64,000 bases of DNA. Origin: Riptortus pedestris. Its lineage: Eukaryota > Arthropoda > Insecta > Hemiptera > Alydidae. The stretch lies in contig CM032228.1 in the NCBI GenBank assembly GCA_019009955.1, positions 131,675,001 through 131,739,000 on the forward strand, given 5' to 3'. A program made the position numbers and the translations under genes. The notes under the pieces are model-generated. The model had not been told where the DNA came from and ran no database searches. It saw only the letters and a program-made list of their open reading frames with translations. Shown in pieces: positions 43,219-54,762 of this stretch. Within the stretch, counting starts at the first letter, position 1. Each line of letters opens with the position of its first letter.

Positions 43219-44236
43219 ACATAAAAAGCACAATCAATGAAACTACCAAAGCTCCAACAATAAAATGGTTCAACAACATATTCATGATTTAAATAGAATA
43301 ACTACTATGATTTATCATTTATACTTGTGGTTCTAACCCTTTATTTCAGTTACTAAATAGAATAAATTATTTTTTTTTACATATTATCTTAAAACTAAAA
43401 ACGTTTGAAATTTACCGTCAGAGCGTAGGACGTGCCTATAGAGATGCTACTGGGCTGAACTCTGCCGATGCACTAAGGCCGAAGGGATCCGTCCAAGCCG
43501 CTAGGGACGGGAGAAAGACAAGTCTGAACACTTATCTTATTATTGGCTTTTCCGAGTTTTATCTCCATACACTTCAGCATGTCCATTAAATAACACCTGA
43601 CATCACTGTGGAGTAATTTCATCTGTTGGTTTCCAGCTTGGGGGAATAAACCTCTGAGCCTGCTCTCATATGTGCTTTAGCCCCGATCCGCAACTTCCTC
43701 TCTGTCCTCCCTACCTAGCTGGCCTCACACTTCAGCATGTACACTCTTCATCTGTCTCCTAGAGGAGTAGCATCCATAAGCATAGACATAAAATTCTGCA
43801 GTGATGCCCCCTTCATGAAGGCTGTCCTAATGCCCTGCCTATTTAGTTTTCTGTTTAGGATCTCAGAAAGTCGACCTACATATGGCAAAACTCCTACGGA
43901 TTTAGCCTCATCCCCACCACCCCTAAATGTCCCTTTTACGGATCTTCTACTTTATCTCCGATCATATATTTTCCTGATAAAATCCCTACTGAGCCCATTC
44001 CGTTTCTTCAAGTGATATATGAATAGTTTAACCCACTATTATAATTTTCCTCGTCCATTGGAATAGATAGGTGTCTGTCAATGAGATAGATGAATGGGGT
44101 TTCTTTTTCTCCGGGATGTTGGAAAGACTTTTTGTTTATAGTTAAGCCATTTTATATTTTAACCGTAAACATGTTGTTATTATTGAACCATTTTATTGTT
44201 GCATCTTTTGTAGTTTTATTGATTGTGATTTTTATG
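43219..44236 (-). mobile_element. Penelope-like element remnant with inverted arms
   Basis: Arms of about 62 bp at 43219-43279 and 44171-44236 are inverted copies (CACAATCAAT...ACAATAAAATGGTTCAA). Between them, on the minus strand, is a degraded Penelope coding segment described separately. The arms may be partial terminal repeats. Confidence 0.6.
43620..44012 (-). pseudogene. Penelope-like linker and GIY-YIG endonuclease fragment
   Basis: The minus strand from about 44012 reads LKKRNGLSRDFIRKIYDRR, a stop, then VGVLPYVGRLSEILNRKLNR and RQGIRTAF. The same order, KNGY..., PFVKGTT...ISRILKKQGIETAF, occurs in the element at 17473-20940. After a frame change, VGRTERKLRIGAKAHMRAG gives the GIY-YIG signature (YIG-T-R...H). 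Stops and shifts break it. The sequence is clearly distinct from the 17-21 kb element, so it is a different Penelope lineage. Confidence 0.7.
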
Positions 44237-44355
44237 CATAACCGGTTATGTGCATTTTCAAAAAAACTATTTAGACCAAACTCCTTAAATACAGGGCATT
44301 AGTGTTTGTTGGTTTTTTGATGATGGGAATGTAATTTCCTGAAAGCGCTAAGCGT

Positions 44356-44461
44356 TTTAGCAGACTTCCCTTAAGGGAAATCCGCTACTGAGGTCGTACT
44401 AAAAGTTTTCATCAAATGACCATCGATCCTACCGGAGATGACGAAAATGAGGCCCGTTCAA

Positions 44462-44541
<80 letters not shown>

Positions 44542-44995
44542 ATGTTAACGCTCTAGCGGTCGCAATTTTTCCTTGATCGTTACCAAACTCGATATTTAAA
44601 CGTTTAATGTTAAAAATAAAGATTAAGTTCGTTAATGGCTAAAATCGGACCAGTGGGGGGGGAGGTTTAGAGGAGAGGATTTTCGAAAATTCAAAATATC
44701 TCCGTTACTAAACGTTGGATCGAAAAATTGTATAGAATGAATCTTATTATGGCCAATTAAATTTACTATAAATATTGCTTCTCTATATTGAATATTAACC
44801 GAGATATTTGCATTTTTATTAATTGTGTACGGATAACGGAGATGACATCGGATAACTTCGGTTATAGTCGTGAGTTTCCGGCAAAAGCTAGTTCGGCCGT
44901 TTCCGTAACTGTTCGGAGCTCGTGAAATTTCTCTTTTGTAAAACTTCACGTGGGAAAACTGCTTAGTTTACGCAGCCCCTGCGTGACGGTCTATT
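44356..44995 (+). mobile_element. HINE-like repeat, full-length copy
   Basis: The start is TTAGCAGACTTCCCTTAAGG. A TA tract passes into TG (44465-44541), then GTTAACGCTCTAGCGGTCG and one module follow. The end is CACGTGGGAAAACTGCTTAG, the ACGCAG/CTGCGT hairpin and GACGGTC. It lies in T-rich flanks. The 105-codon minus-strand frame across it is not a gene. Confidence 0.8.
44465..44541. repeat. (TA)n(TG)n microsatellite
   Basis: This is the central microsatellite of the HINE-like copy, about 55 bases of TA followed by about 20 of TG. Confidence 0.95.
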
Positions 44996-45001
44996 TTTAA
45001 A

Positions 45002-45065
45002 AAATAAGTTCTGAGGAGCCATATAATTGTGTCCTGATTAACCTAATACATTTTCTGTATCAAGT
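45002..45065 (+). repeat. Fragment related to the 50.9-kb retroposed element
   Basis: TCTGAGGAGCCATATAATTG and TGTCCTGATTAACCT match the right arm at 50947-50986 (TGTGAGGAGCCAC, then GTTTCTGATTAACC). It begins a few bases after the end of the HINE-like copy. Confidence 0.5.
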
Positions 45066-45894
45066 TAAAAAAACTTAAATTTCAAGTTTTGTTTTGATAG
45101 ATCATTTCGTTATAGAGAAATAGAGAATTGCACATACCGTTGTCTCTGAATTCGTCTAGTACTTACTAGTTGTAAGCTTAGCAAAAAAGTTAAGTGACCG
45201 TTTCATTTTACTGCAGTAAATAATCTAACATTATTTTAAACAGAAATATCACAAAACTACAATAAATTAAAATATACAAAGTGTTAGATAATAAGTTGAG
45301 CGAAGTCTGTTACATACATAGGTATCCTGCAAGTGCAAATTTATCATGTTTCGTTAGATAAAGAAAATATAAATTAAATAAAAATAATATTAATATACAA
45401 AGAAATTTCTTTTTATTCCAGAAAGACTAAGTTTGACCGGTAATTTGTAGGAATCACTAAAATACTTTTAGATTGTCGAAACTTAAATATAAAAATAAAA
45501 ATGAGAATGTGTGGGGGTTGATTGTTGTATAATTGAGTAGGGATTAAATATGTCTATGATGTAGGTTTTTGTGAGTGGTTGATGGTCTATTGTATGGATA
45601 GGAAGTGGAGGTTGAGTGCCACTGACGTCAGAGACTTCCTCCCCATCCTTGCTTACAACAGCTTAGTAGCAGCAGCGCTTAAATACACTTCGCACAACCA
45701 ACATCTTACATTTAGATACAATATACACTTACTTTTTGTAGTCAACTACATTTTGGTAATTTATGCTTACTTTGGAAATATGCAATGTATATATATATAT
45801 ATATATGATGATTTTTCATTTTAATAAATATTTTATAGATAAATGTTTAATTGAAAACTCAGGGAAGCCCTGATGAACATGCATATATTAATGC
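45066..45894. other. Unannotated AT-rich stretch
   Basis: It includes a short TA tract at 45788-45807. No gene is recognised. Confidence 0.6.
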
Positions 45895-46110
45895 TCCTTA
45901 AGGATATTGGTGATCCACGGCAGTGTTATATTGGTGATCTTTGATTTGCGGGTCTGATTCTCGACGTGGGACTAGGAATTTGTTTGCTGGCCGGCTCATC
46001 AAATAAAATGCTTTATCCCACACTGATTAGAAGAGGGTGGTGACCTGTAGATAACCAATCCAAATTAACTTAAGTTGAATAAACTCTAGTGAATTAAAAA
46101 ATAATGTTTC
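45895..46110 (+). mobile_element. tRNA-derived SINE
   Basis: TGATTTGCGGGTCTGATTCTC resembles a B box. It is followed by the family body: CATCAAATAAAATGC, CCCACACTGATTAGAAG, GTGACCTGTAGATAACC and CAATCCAAATTAACTTAAG. The tail is A-rich. Compared with 57195-57420 the body is clearly homologous but diverged. Confidence 0.65.
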
Positions 46111-46187
46111 TTATATTGTTTTTGTTGTACAGAAGCCCAATTATGGAAAATAACACTCAATATCGAATATTTAACATTTATAAAATA

Positions 46188-46189
<2 letters not shown>

Positions 46190-46232
<43 letters not shown>
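46190..46232. repeat. (TA)n microsatellite
   Basis: This is an AT dinucleotide tract outside any recognised element. Confidence 0.95.
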
Positions 46233-46235
<3 letters not shown>

Positions 46236-46731
46236 CATTGTGATGGTTAATATTTCAAATTAATGTTCCACATTATAGCGTCTTAAACAAAAAGTATATA
46301 CTCCAAAAAGGCCCTTTAACGAGAATTATGTGTAATAAGACATGGAGTAATGATTTAGTCTAAGTCTGTAAGTTGGCCTGAAATAACCTGTTGCCACTTC
46401 AGAGGAAATGTCACCCTTTCTTGCAAGAAAATTAATCATCAGAATTTAATACTAGTATTAATTCTATTATAAGTCATATTTTTATATTTTATTTATATAC
46501 ACTTCATAATGTAACTTGCACACAATGTCAGACAAACAGGATAGCTCTTTTACAAATGTAGGAAAGAAAACTGTCAGAATATATATCAAAATTACTACAC
46601 AGAATTCCAGGTTTTTAAAACATGTTTTGTTATATTTCTGCATTAGTACAATAAAGACGAGAAATACTTAAATTTTTGGAATGTTCTAGAATGAACACTG
46701 AATTTTCAACGTAACTCAAAAAAGTAAAACT

Positions 46732-46850
46732 CATTAAATAAAATCCTTTGTACCCCACCTTGGCTAGAAGGGGGTAGTAACCTATAGATAACCCATCCAG
46801 ATTAATCGTAGAAGAGTAAAGGGGGCGTTAATTAAAAAAAAAAGAAGAAA
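46732..46850 (+). mobile_element. SINE 3' body
   Basis: CATTAAATAAAATCC, CCCCACCTTGGCTAGAAGG, GTAACCTATAGATAACCC, ATCCAGATTAATC and GGGCGTTAATTAAAAA form the 3' two-thirds of the SINE. The tRNA-like head is missing, as in a 5'-truncated insertion. Confidence 0.7.
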
Positions 46851-47509
46851 CAAGCATATCATCTTGCTGAACAACGAGAACTTAAATACTAAAGTACAAT
46901 ATAATACAGTTATGAAATCGCTTACATGTCTGATAGTACGGACACACATATACATACACACTGTATTATTAATTGTAATTGATGGCTATAAGAATAAACA
47001 TTTTATTGAATATACCGCTTTTTATTCAAATAATAATAAACAATTACATTAAAAATGTATTGTGCTTCTTAATTAAACGAAGTCACTGACGCACTAAAAA
47101 TAATTTGAAATGTGTCTAAAATACAAATTGAAAAGTACAAATGTACTTAAAGTATAGTTGGTAGATAATTTTATTACTAATATCGATAGAAGAAATTTAT
47201 CATTTTTATCAAAAGGAAAGGAGATACGGAGTTCAGGAAGACTAAAATACAGTAGGAAAGAAGGAGTTTCTTGGAGTTTTGTTTGTCTCACCACAATAGC
47301 CAGGATAAGCAGGCATTTAATTTTATCTCTTTAATGGTGACAAAGCTTAGCACATCGTCTTCGTTCCTTCTCTAAGGCCTTTACATTTTTCTTTTCAAAG
47401 AACATTGATGAAAGAACGATGAAATAAAAATAGTAATTAAAAAAAAACTTAAGAAACTCGGTTAACATTGTAAATTTCAGTGGGAGGGGTGAGAAGTATA
47501 TTTTCTGAC
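46851..47509. other. Unannotated AT-rich stretch
   Basis: Nothing is recognised. Confidence 0.6.
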
Positions 47510-48345
47510 ATTATGTCAGATTTCACTGATGAAATCCGTTCAAATATACATTTATACATAATATTTATCCCCGGTAAACATTTTTGTTCGATCGTTATAA
47601 ATTTTTTCAGTAAAACTAAAGTAGACATTCGTTAATGGCTGAAATTAGACCAGCAGGAGTTGAAGGAATGGTTGAAGGAAAAGAAAAAATAAAAGAAAAT
47701 AAAATCCGAATGCCTCCATTATCATAAAAAAAAAAGTTCTATAACAAATCTTGTAGCAACTTTCATTTCCTATAATAGATGCTTTATATATTTGTGTGGT
47801 ATTTCGAACATTAAGTGAGTTATTTATAAGCTAATAAAACCTAACTTCTATTCTATCACCTCAACAATAAGTCATGAATCCTCTTTTACAACTTAATAAA
47901 AAAAAAAAAAAGTATAAGAACTTCACTATTTAAGATTCATGCTTATAAGTTCTATGTTACGGCAACTATTAAGCTTCTACATTATAAGCACCATAATCTT
48001 TATTAGATCAATTTCGTTGAAGGGATTGAGAACCAGGGTACATAAAGAATTAATGATCATACTCGTTACTAAAACATATTGTACCAGGAGAGCTATGGGA
48101 TTCTAGGAGTTAAATCTATTATCACTTGTATTACCATTATCACCATTATGTGACATGTTTCGATGAATCCTCATGTCACATTACTAAATGGGTTAACAAA
48201 TAATGTAGTACAATTGTTGTACTATACATTTCCTTAACTCAACTATTAATCGAGTTATTTGTATTTTTTTTTTTTTTTTGGTTTCAGCATTCATTAAACT
48301 CTCACTTCTTCTCATTCGAGTTTCATTTCACTAAAATGTCATAAG
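47510..48345 (+). mobile_element. HINE-like repeat, decayed interior
   Basis: TTTTTGTTCGATCGTTATAA, ATTCGTTAATGGCTGAAATT, CTCCATTATCATAA, ACAAATCTTGT and a later second module with ATTAATCGAGTTATTTGTATT can be followed. Both termini are missing. A palindromic hairpin at 48149-48180 interrupts it. Confidence 0.5.
48149..48180. ncRNA. Hairpin with hammerhead-like boxes
   Basis: TGTGACATG and CATGTCACA form a 9-bp stem. On the minus strand the loop side reads ATGAGGA, a short spacer, then GAAACATGTC. It approaches the order CUGANGA...GAAAC but lacks the CU and a real helix II. It could be an unrelated palindrome. Confidence 0.25.
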
Positions 48346-48519
48346 CGTGATTTTCTATTTTTGTTAACGTAGGAATCTTTTATTGAGTCCTTGAGGGGAC
48401 TATATTTTCAAAAATCACCATTCTTCATGAATCTCAAGAAATATTAAATTCTGGTAGATTAATAGCTGCTTAGATTTTATAGAAGTAAGGATGCTCAAAT
48501 CCCATGCTTTGTCTTTATT

Positions 48520-49562
<1,043 letters not shown>

Positions 49563-49769
49563 TCCAGACTTGGAAGTAGCATAAAATATGGCGCTACCAC
49601 TTACAGTAACAATTTCTCTAGTAGTTGTCTTATTAGATACTTACTTCAACAGCCAGCATACCTTCGGTGTTTTAACCCCAACCCGCAGGACAATACATTA
49701 ATCAACAACGTCAAAATATCCCCTTATTAATATTCACAGTCCACGAAGCAGCTTGATTTTTGCCACTAC

Positions 49770-50215
49770 CTACAAAGACCATTATTTTTGTTTATCCAAA
49801 TACGGACGCATAACCTCGTCAATTCCTCTATCAGTATATTAAGCCCCATTTGCCTTGCATTATGGCTCTTCCTACTTCCACCTTGGGGTGACTTAGAGCA
49901 AGGATTCATAGGTAACAATCCATGTCTTAAGTCAGTGGTCATCTTAAAGCCACCAGAGACGCCAACTTCGGTTTTGACCTCACATAAAGTATCTTACAGA
50001 GTTGTCCTCGCCAAGTACTCCAACTGAATGTAATGCCTCCAATAATTTTAGCCTGCCAGAACCGTATTGGCCTGCCGGAAGTCAAAGAAAACGTGGTGCC
50101 TACCAACGTTACACTCCTAGGCTTTTTCAAGTAGTTGTCTAATATATCTCTCTGGTCACTTGATCTGGACGAAATCCACTCTGGTGATCTCCCATTACCA
50201 TCTCAAATATACCTT
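49770..50215 (-). pseudogene. LINE reverse transcriptase fragment
   Basis: The minus strand from about 50215 reads MVMGDHQSGFRPDQVTREIY, the start of a LINE reverse transcriptase (family pattern QxGFRPxRSTxDQIF). After frame changes come QLCKILYVRSKPKL, EVGVSGGFKMTTDLRHG (family pattern ...GLRQG) and MGLNILIEELTRLCVRIW. Stops and shifts are frequent and no YADD motif is seen. It differs from the LINE at 21068-23215 and abuts the end of a HINE-like copy on its left. Confidence 0.6.
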
Positions 50216-50641
50216 TACCAATTTCACATTTAAAGTTGTTTTCCTTTTTATGTACAAGTACAAAAGTAAGCATTTAGCGACTATAATTGGTACACGGATT
50301 TCACATGGCTCTTAGGTAATCGATATGAAAAAGCTATTGAAAATTTTTACAAAGGTAGGAGTTTAGAATAATAAGAACCTGAAATGGAATTTTTTCGTTG
50401 TTGAATTTTTATTGTTAATTTTTATGTATTTAACTACGTCAATAAGCAACTAGTACTCCAGATCACAAAAGTAAAATTAAGCACTTAAATAATGCTGAAA
50501 AACCTATTGTCAAATTTTATAGGTATGTTCGCACATTCTTACCAAACCCAGAACTACATTTAAAACAGTTGTTACAAGACTGGTCAATAGTTTGATTATA
50601 TCTGATGACTCCCAAGAAGGAACGTTCAATTTTCACTAGGT
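50216..50641. other. Unannotated AT-rich stretch
   Basis: No feature is recognised. Confidence 0.55.
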
Positions 50642-51059
50642 GATCCTCAACTCTGGTTAATCAAAAACACTTTTTTGTGGCTCCTCACAATTTATCAAGA
50701 ACGTATCGTTAAGAAAAAGAAATATATTATTAACAAGAAGCTCCGTAATCTTAAGTCTAGAGCGGGGATTAGTAAGAACAATAACACAAATGTGACTCCT
50801 AGTCCTTCTTGTGATGGAGCTCCTAGGGTAATAAACTTGTCAGATGTACTATTTAGTAATGTAGAAATGTCCCTAATGGAAAAAGGTTTAAAATATTGCC
50901 CTCAGAATCCCATAACAAGAAATCAAATATTAAAACTTGGTGCAAATAAATTGTGAGGAGCCACAAAAAAGTGTTTCTGATTAACCTGATTCATCACCCT
51001 CACCACCAGCTGAAAAAAAAATTAAAATAAAAAAAATAAATATGGGGATCCTCAACTCT
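50642..51059 (+). mobile_element. Retroposed foldback carrying a Penelope-like segment
   Basis: GATCCTCAACTCT is duplicated at 50642-50654 and 51047-51059. The insert begins with a 40-bp arm (50655-50696) whose inverted copy lies at 50947-50986. It ends in an A-rich tail (51012-51043). Direct flanking repeats plus an A-rich end point to target-primed retroposition. The arm-to-arm core carries an open frame with a Penelope signature. Confidence 0.65.
50675..50956 (+). pseudogene. Penelope-like N-terminal segment
   Basis: A 93-residue open frame contains KKLRNLKSRAGISKNNN, then VINLSDVLFSNVEMSLMEKG and LKYCPQNP. The VINLS...L...E...L..KGL.F.P pattern is the conserved block before the reverse transcriptase in Penelope-like elements; the element at 17473-20940 has VINLTEEPLKKEWIKVLSKG at the same place. 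The frame starts in the left inverted arm and stops in the right one, so both ends are artefacts of the insertion. No reverse transcriptase follows. Confidence 0.6.
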
Positions 51060-53457
51060 ATTCTCTTATACAAATAGTTTTCCTTTACAAAATCACCACT
51101 AACAAATTCCTCTTTTCGATGTTTTACACTGTAATACATCGAATAAGTGGAAGGTCTCGACCATTGGGCTAAAAGATTATAATGTACTTAAAGGATGATA
51201 AAAGCTTAAATTGTAAATCCATTGAATTCATTCATTCTTTTTATTGTAAGAATAAATGGAGAAAATAAGTAAATTAAATGTGAATATGGAAGAGGTAAAT
51301 AGAATATAGAAAAGATAAGGTGTATTTTAAATCAAGAGTAAAACTCACTTTAGCTGGGGTTTGATGCTACCCTTTTATCTGTCATATCAGCTCTATAACT
51401 CGGTTTAGCGAGTTGTCTCTCGCTAGCCATCTTCCCTGTCTGGAGTAAATTGTAAATCTTAAGCCCTAGGGGGAAAAGGAAACTTTTGGTTTTCTCATAT
51501 CAAATATATCTTGAATTTGTTTCAAAGAACAACATCAAGTAGTATTAGCTCTATCTATTGTGGGAAATAATTTATTCATTGCCACAGCACGTTCTTCATC
51601 GTTCAGAATTATCTCACTGGTCGTACAGAAATAGCTAACTCGTATTTATTGCTTAAAATATGTGGTTCATCCCTAAGCATGCAGAGGTGATCCAGAGAGT
51701 GTTATGCTATAATAAATATGTAAAGTAGAACGAATGGGATTTATTTCTTCGTTTGGCAGATTAGCAAAGAATAGAATAGCGTATACACTTTGGACTTAAT
51801 GAGTCATCCGAGTCTAGTGGGATAAATTCGATAAAATTAATTATAAATAATTATGAGGGAGGTTTAAGCGTACGAGTACTATGAAATTAAATCAATAGGA
51901 AACTGTAATAATAAACTTTAAAATATAATTAGAAGGCAGAAATCGAAAAGAACCTACAAAGCTTAAGCTTATGTATCATTAATATTTAAAAACGACTGTT
52001 TACTGATAGACCGCAATACATAAATGTGCCGAAGAACTGTATGTTGGCTGGAAGGGTTGCCCAGTTGTATTTTAACTTAAAATCCGGATCTACTTGACCC
52101 AATCATATCGGCGTTCTTACAACCCTTACATTTCATGGTACCATTCCTGTGATTGTGTGCATTGAGTAATCATTCATGTAAGCCAGCATTACAATTTATC
52201 CTCTATCTCTTCTCTGCTCTTCTTAGGAGAACTTAACCAACTTAAGACATATAGGTTTGCAAATCAATTAGCGGTTCCAGTGGGGCTAAATGGGTTTAAA
52301 ACAAAACTTTTAAAGCTCAGAATTATTAAAATTAATATCTCAAAGGGCATTTTGACTCATGAAATAATAGCCATTTCAAGGGAAAGTGTTGGTCAATTAT
52401 TTCCTAAAACTTTATGAAAGAATTGCATATCTTTAGTGGGTTGCATTTTTACTCAAGTGAATTGTCACATATATTTTTCTTAAAAAAGAAACAATAATAA
52501 TATTAAAATAAAACTTTGACCACTGGATCAATCGTAGAGACGAACACAGGGTATAATCAATATATCTCTCATATTAATAATAATCAAATTATTTAAAAAA
52601 AAGATAAAATGAAACATTTGTATAACATTTATCCCAACTGCTAGGAAAATCAAAAAATGCAATTGGTCTGAAAAGATGGGTTTTGCAAATATTAATCAGA
52701 TTAAGTTCAAAATACTCCCGAATCTCTGAAAAAAATTGAAAAGTTATGGTAAATTTACCCTTTTTGTTTATCGTACTATGAAGTACAGCTCTTACCTTAA
52801 TGCTTTAAGTCTTCATATATATAATTTTCCCAAAGAAAATTATTTCTACGCTGGAACATATCGAAGGAATGCTAATAATTTCAAATTAAACTACCCTTTT
52901 GTTATAAATGAAATAACCTTTCATAATTTCAGTTACAGTTTAATGGGGCTTTTGTAAAACAACTTAACAATTTAAATCTCTCTTGCGTTTTTCAAGTTTT
53001 GATAACTCGTATTAAATAAATTTCAACTTCGTACACTAATCCCCATTGGAGCCAATGGTAAAATACATTTTAAGGTCTCCACTATTATTAGAGTTTAACG
53101 TGTTTTTTTTTGTATATAATATGTAAAAAAAAAGACATATTATGTCTTCATTAGTAATGTTTAAAATGCTTGAAGTAATCTGTAATTCACATATAACGGA
53201 AGAGAAAATGTTGGCATACTGTGAATAAAATATTACAAAGTTTAGCATAGTCTTCTATGTTTCAATGAGAGACCCTGCTCGTTTTTATTTCATTTATTTT
53301 GTTCCTATAATTTAAGTCAAAAGCTCTCATAATTTAATTTTCTAAAAAGAGATGAATGATCTCATTTTTATTTATTAAAGAATATGCTCCGCAGCTATTG
53401 GCGACGAAACGAAAGAAAACAGGAACGTTTTTTCATCTTAAACATTTTTGTACATAT
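51060..53457. other. Unannotated AT-rich stretch
   Basis: No gene, repeat copy or RNA signal is recognised. Confidence 0.6.
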
Positions 53458-53578
53458 TTTAGCAGATTTCCCTTAAGGGAAATTAGCTATTGAGGTTGTA
53501 CTCATGACGCAATTTTCGAAAAATTTCTTCAAATGTTCATCGATCATACCCAGGAGATGACGAAAATGAGGTCCGTTC

Positions 53579-53654
<76 letters not shown>

Positions 53655-54120
53655 TTGTCTGTTAACGCTTTAGCGGTCCGATCGCAATTTTTGGTTGATC
53701 GTTACCAAACTCGATATTTAAACGTTTTATGCAAAAAGACAGATCAAGTTCGTTAGTGGCTGAAATCGGACCAGTGGGAGGGGGGGGTTTAGAGGGGGGA
53801 TTTTTGAAAATTCGAAATATCTCCGTTACCTTACGTCGGATCAAAACATTGTATAGAATCAAACTTATTGCAAATTAAATTTACTATACATATTGGTCTA
53901 TACATTTATTCTCTATCTTGAATATTAACCGAGATATTTGCATTTTTATTAAATGTAGGCGAATAACGGACGAGTGAGATTCCCGCCAAAACCAAGTTCG
54001 GAAGTTTCCGTAACTGTTCGGCTCTCATATGGAGATTTCTCCATACAAGAGAAACAACAATAGTTTAACTTCACGTGGGAAATCTGCTTAGTTTACGCTG
54101 CCCCTGCGTGACGGACTTTA
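53458..54120 (+). mobile_element. HINE-like repeat, best-preserved copy
   Basis: The start is TTTAGCAGATTTCCC with its palindromic partner. It continues with GCTATTGAGGTTGTACTC, GATGACGAAAATGAGGTCC, a long TA tract (53584-53647), GTTAACGCTTTAGCGG, GGCTGAAATCGGACC, G tracts and TCTCCGTTACCTTACGTCGG. The end is CACGTGGGAAATCTGCTTAG, GTTTACGCTGCCCCTGCG and GACGGACTTTA. It can serve as the family reference. The terminal half-palindrome GGGAAATCTGCT is the inverted copy of the first 12 bases. Confidence 0.85.
53584..53647. repeat. (TA)n microsatellite
   Basis: This is the central tract of the HINE-like copy. Confidence 0.95.
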
Positions 54121-54233
54121 TTTACTTTGTTATTAGGCGTGTAAACATGACACGATTTTAGAAAAAACCTCTTCAAATCTCCATTGATCCTACCTAGGAA
54201 ATGATGAGATTGTTTAGAAAAATATATATGCAA

Positions 54234-54296
<63 letters not shown>

Positions 54297-54762
54297 TGTC
54301 TGTCATCGCTCAAGTAGTCTTTTGTTTTATCATTACAAAACTCGATATTTAAACATTTTTAAATGTTTGTTCATGGACTAAAATTGGGGAGGGGGTTTAG
54401 AGTGGTGGGAAATTGAAAATTGCAATTATCTCCGTGATTATAGGTTGGATCGAGAAATTGTAGGAATCCAACTTTAATATCGAATATAAGAGATATTTGT
54501 ATTTTTTTTTTAGATTTCAGCCTTCAATAAATTAAAAAAAATCTATAAATCACGAAACGTCTTTCCTAGCTTAAATATGAAACAAGATTTTCAACGATCC
54601 AATTCTATGTGAGATACTACTAACATTTTAATCGCCGCTTACATAGCCTTCTGATTGCGGGAGAAATAGGTAATAGATTGCGAGATGCGATATCCCCCGT
54701 GTCATACCAGCCAGAGGGAAATTTGCTCAGTTTATGCCACCCCTGCGTCACGGACTTACACT
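54121..54762 (+). mobile_element. HINE-like repeat, tandem second copy
   Basis: It follows the preceding copy head to tail and has lost its palindrome. It retains GTAAACATGACACGATTTTAG, CCATTGATCCTACCTAGGAA, a TG/TA tract (54237-54292), CTTGTCTGTCATCGCTC and a module. Its decayed end is GAGGGAAATTTGCTCAG, then CCACCCCTGCGTCACGGAC. It is more diverged than its neighbour. Confidence 0.7.

Noticed and set aside
45880..45910. CTGATGA box suggesting another hammerhead
   Set aside because: No GAAA box follows at a usable distance and no helix II is visible.
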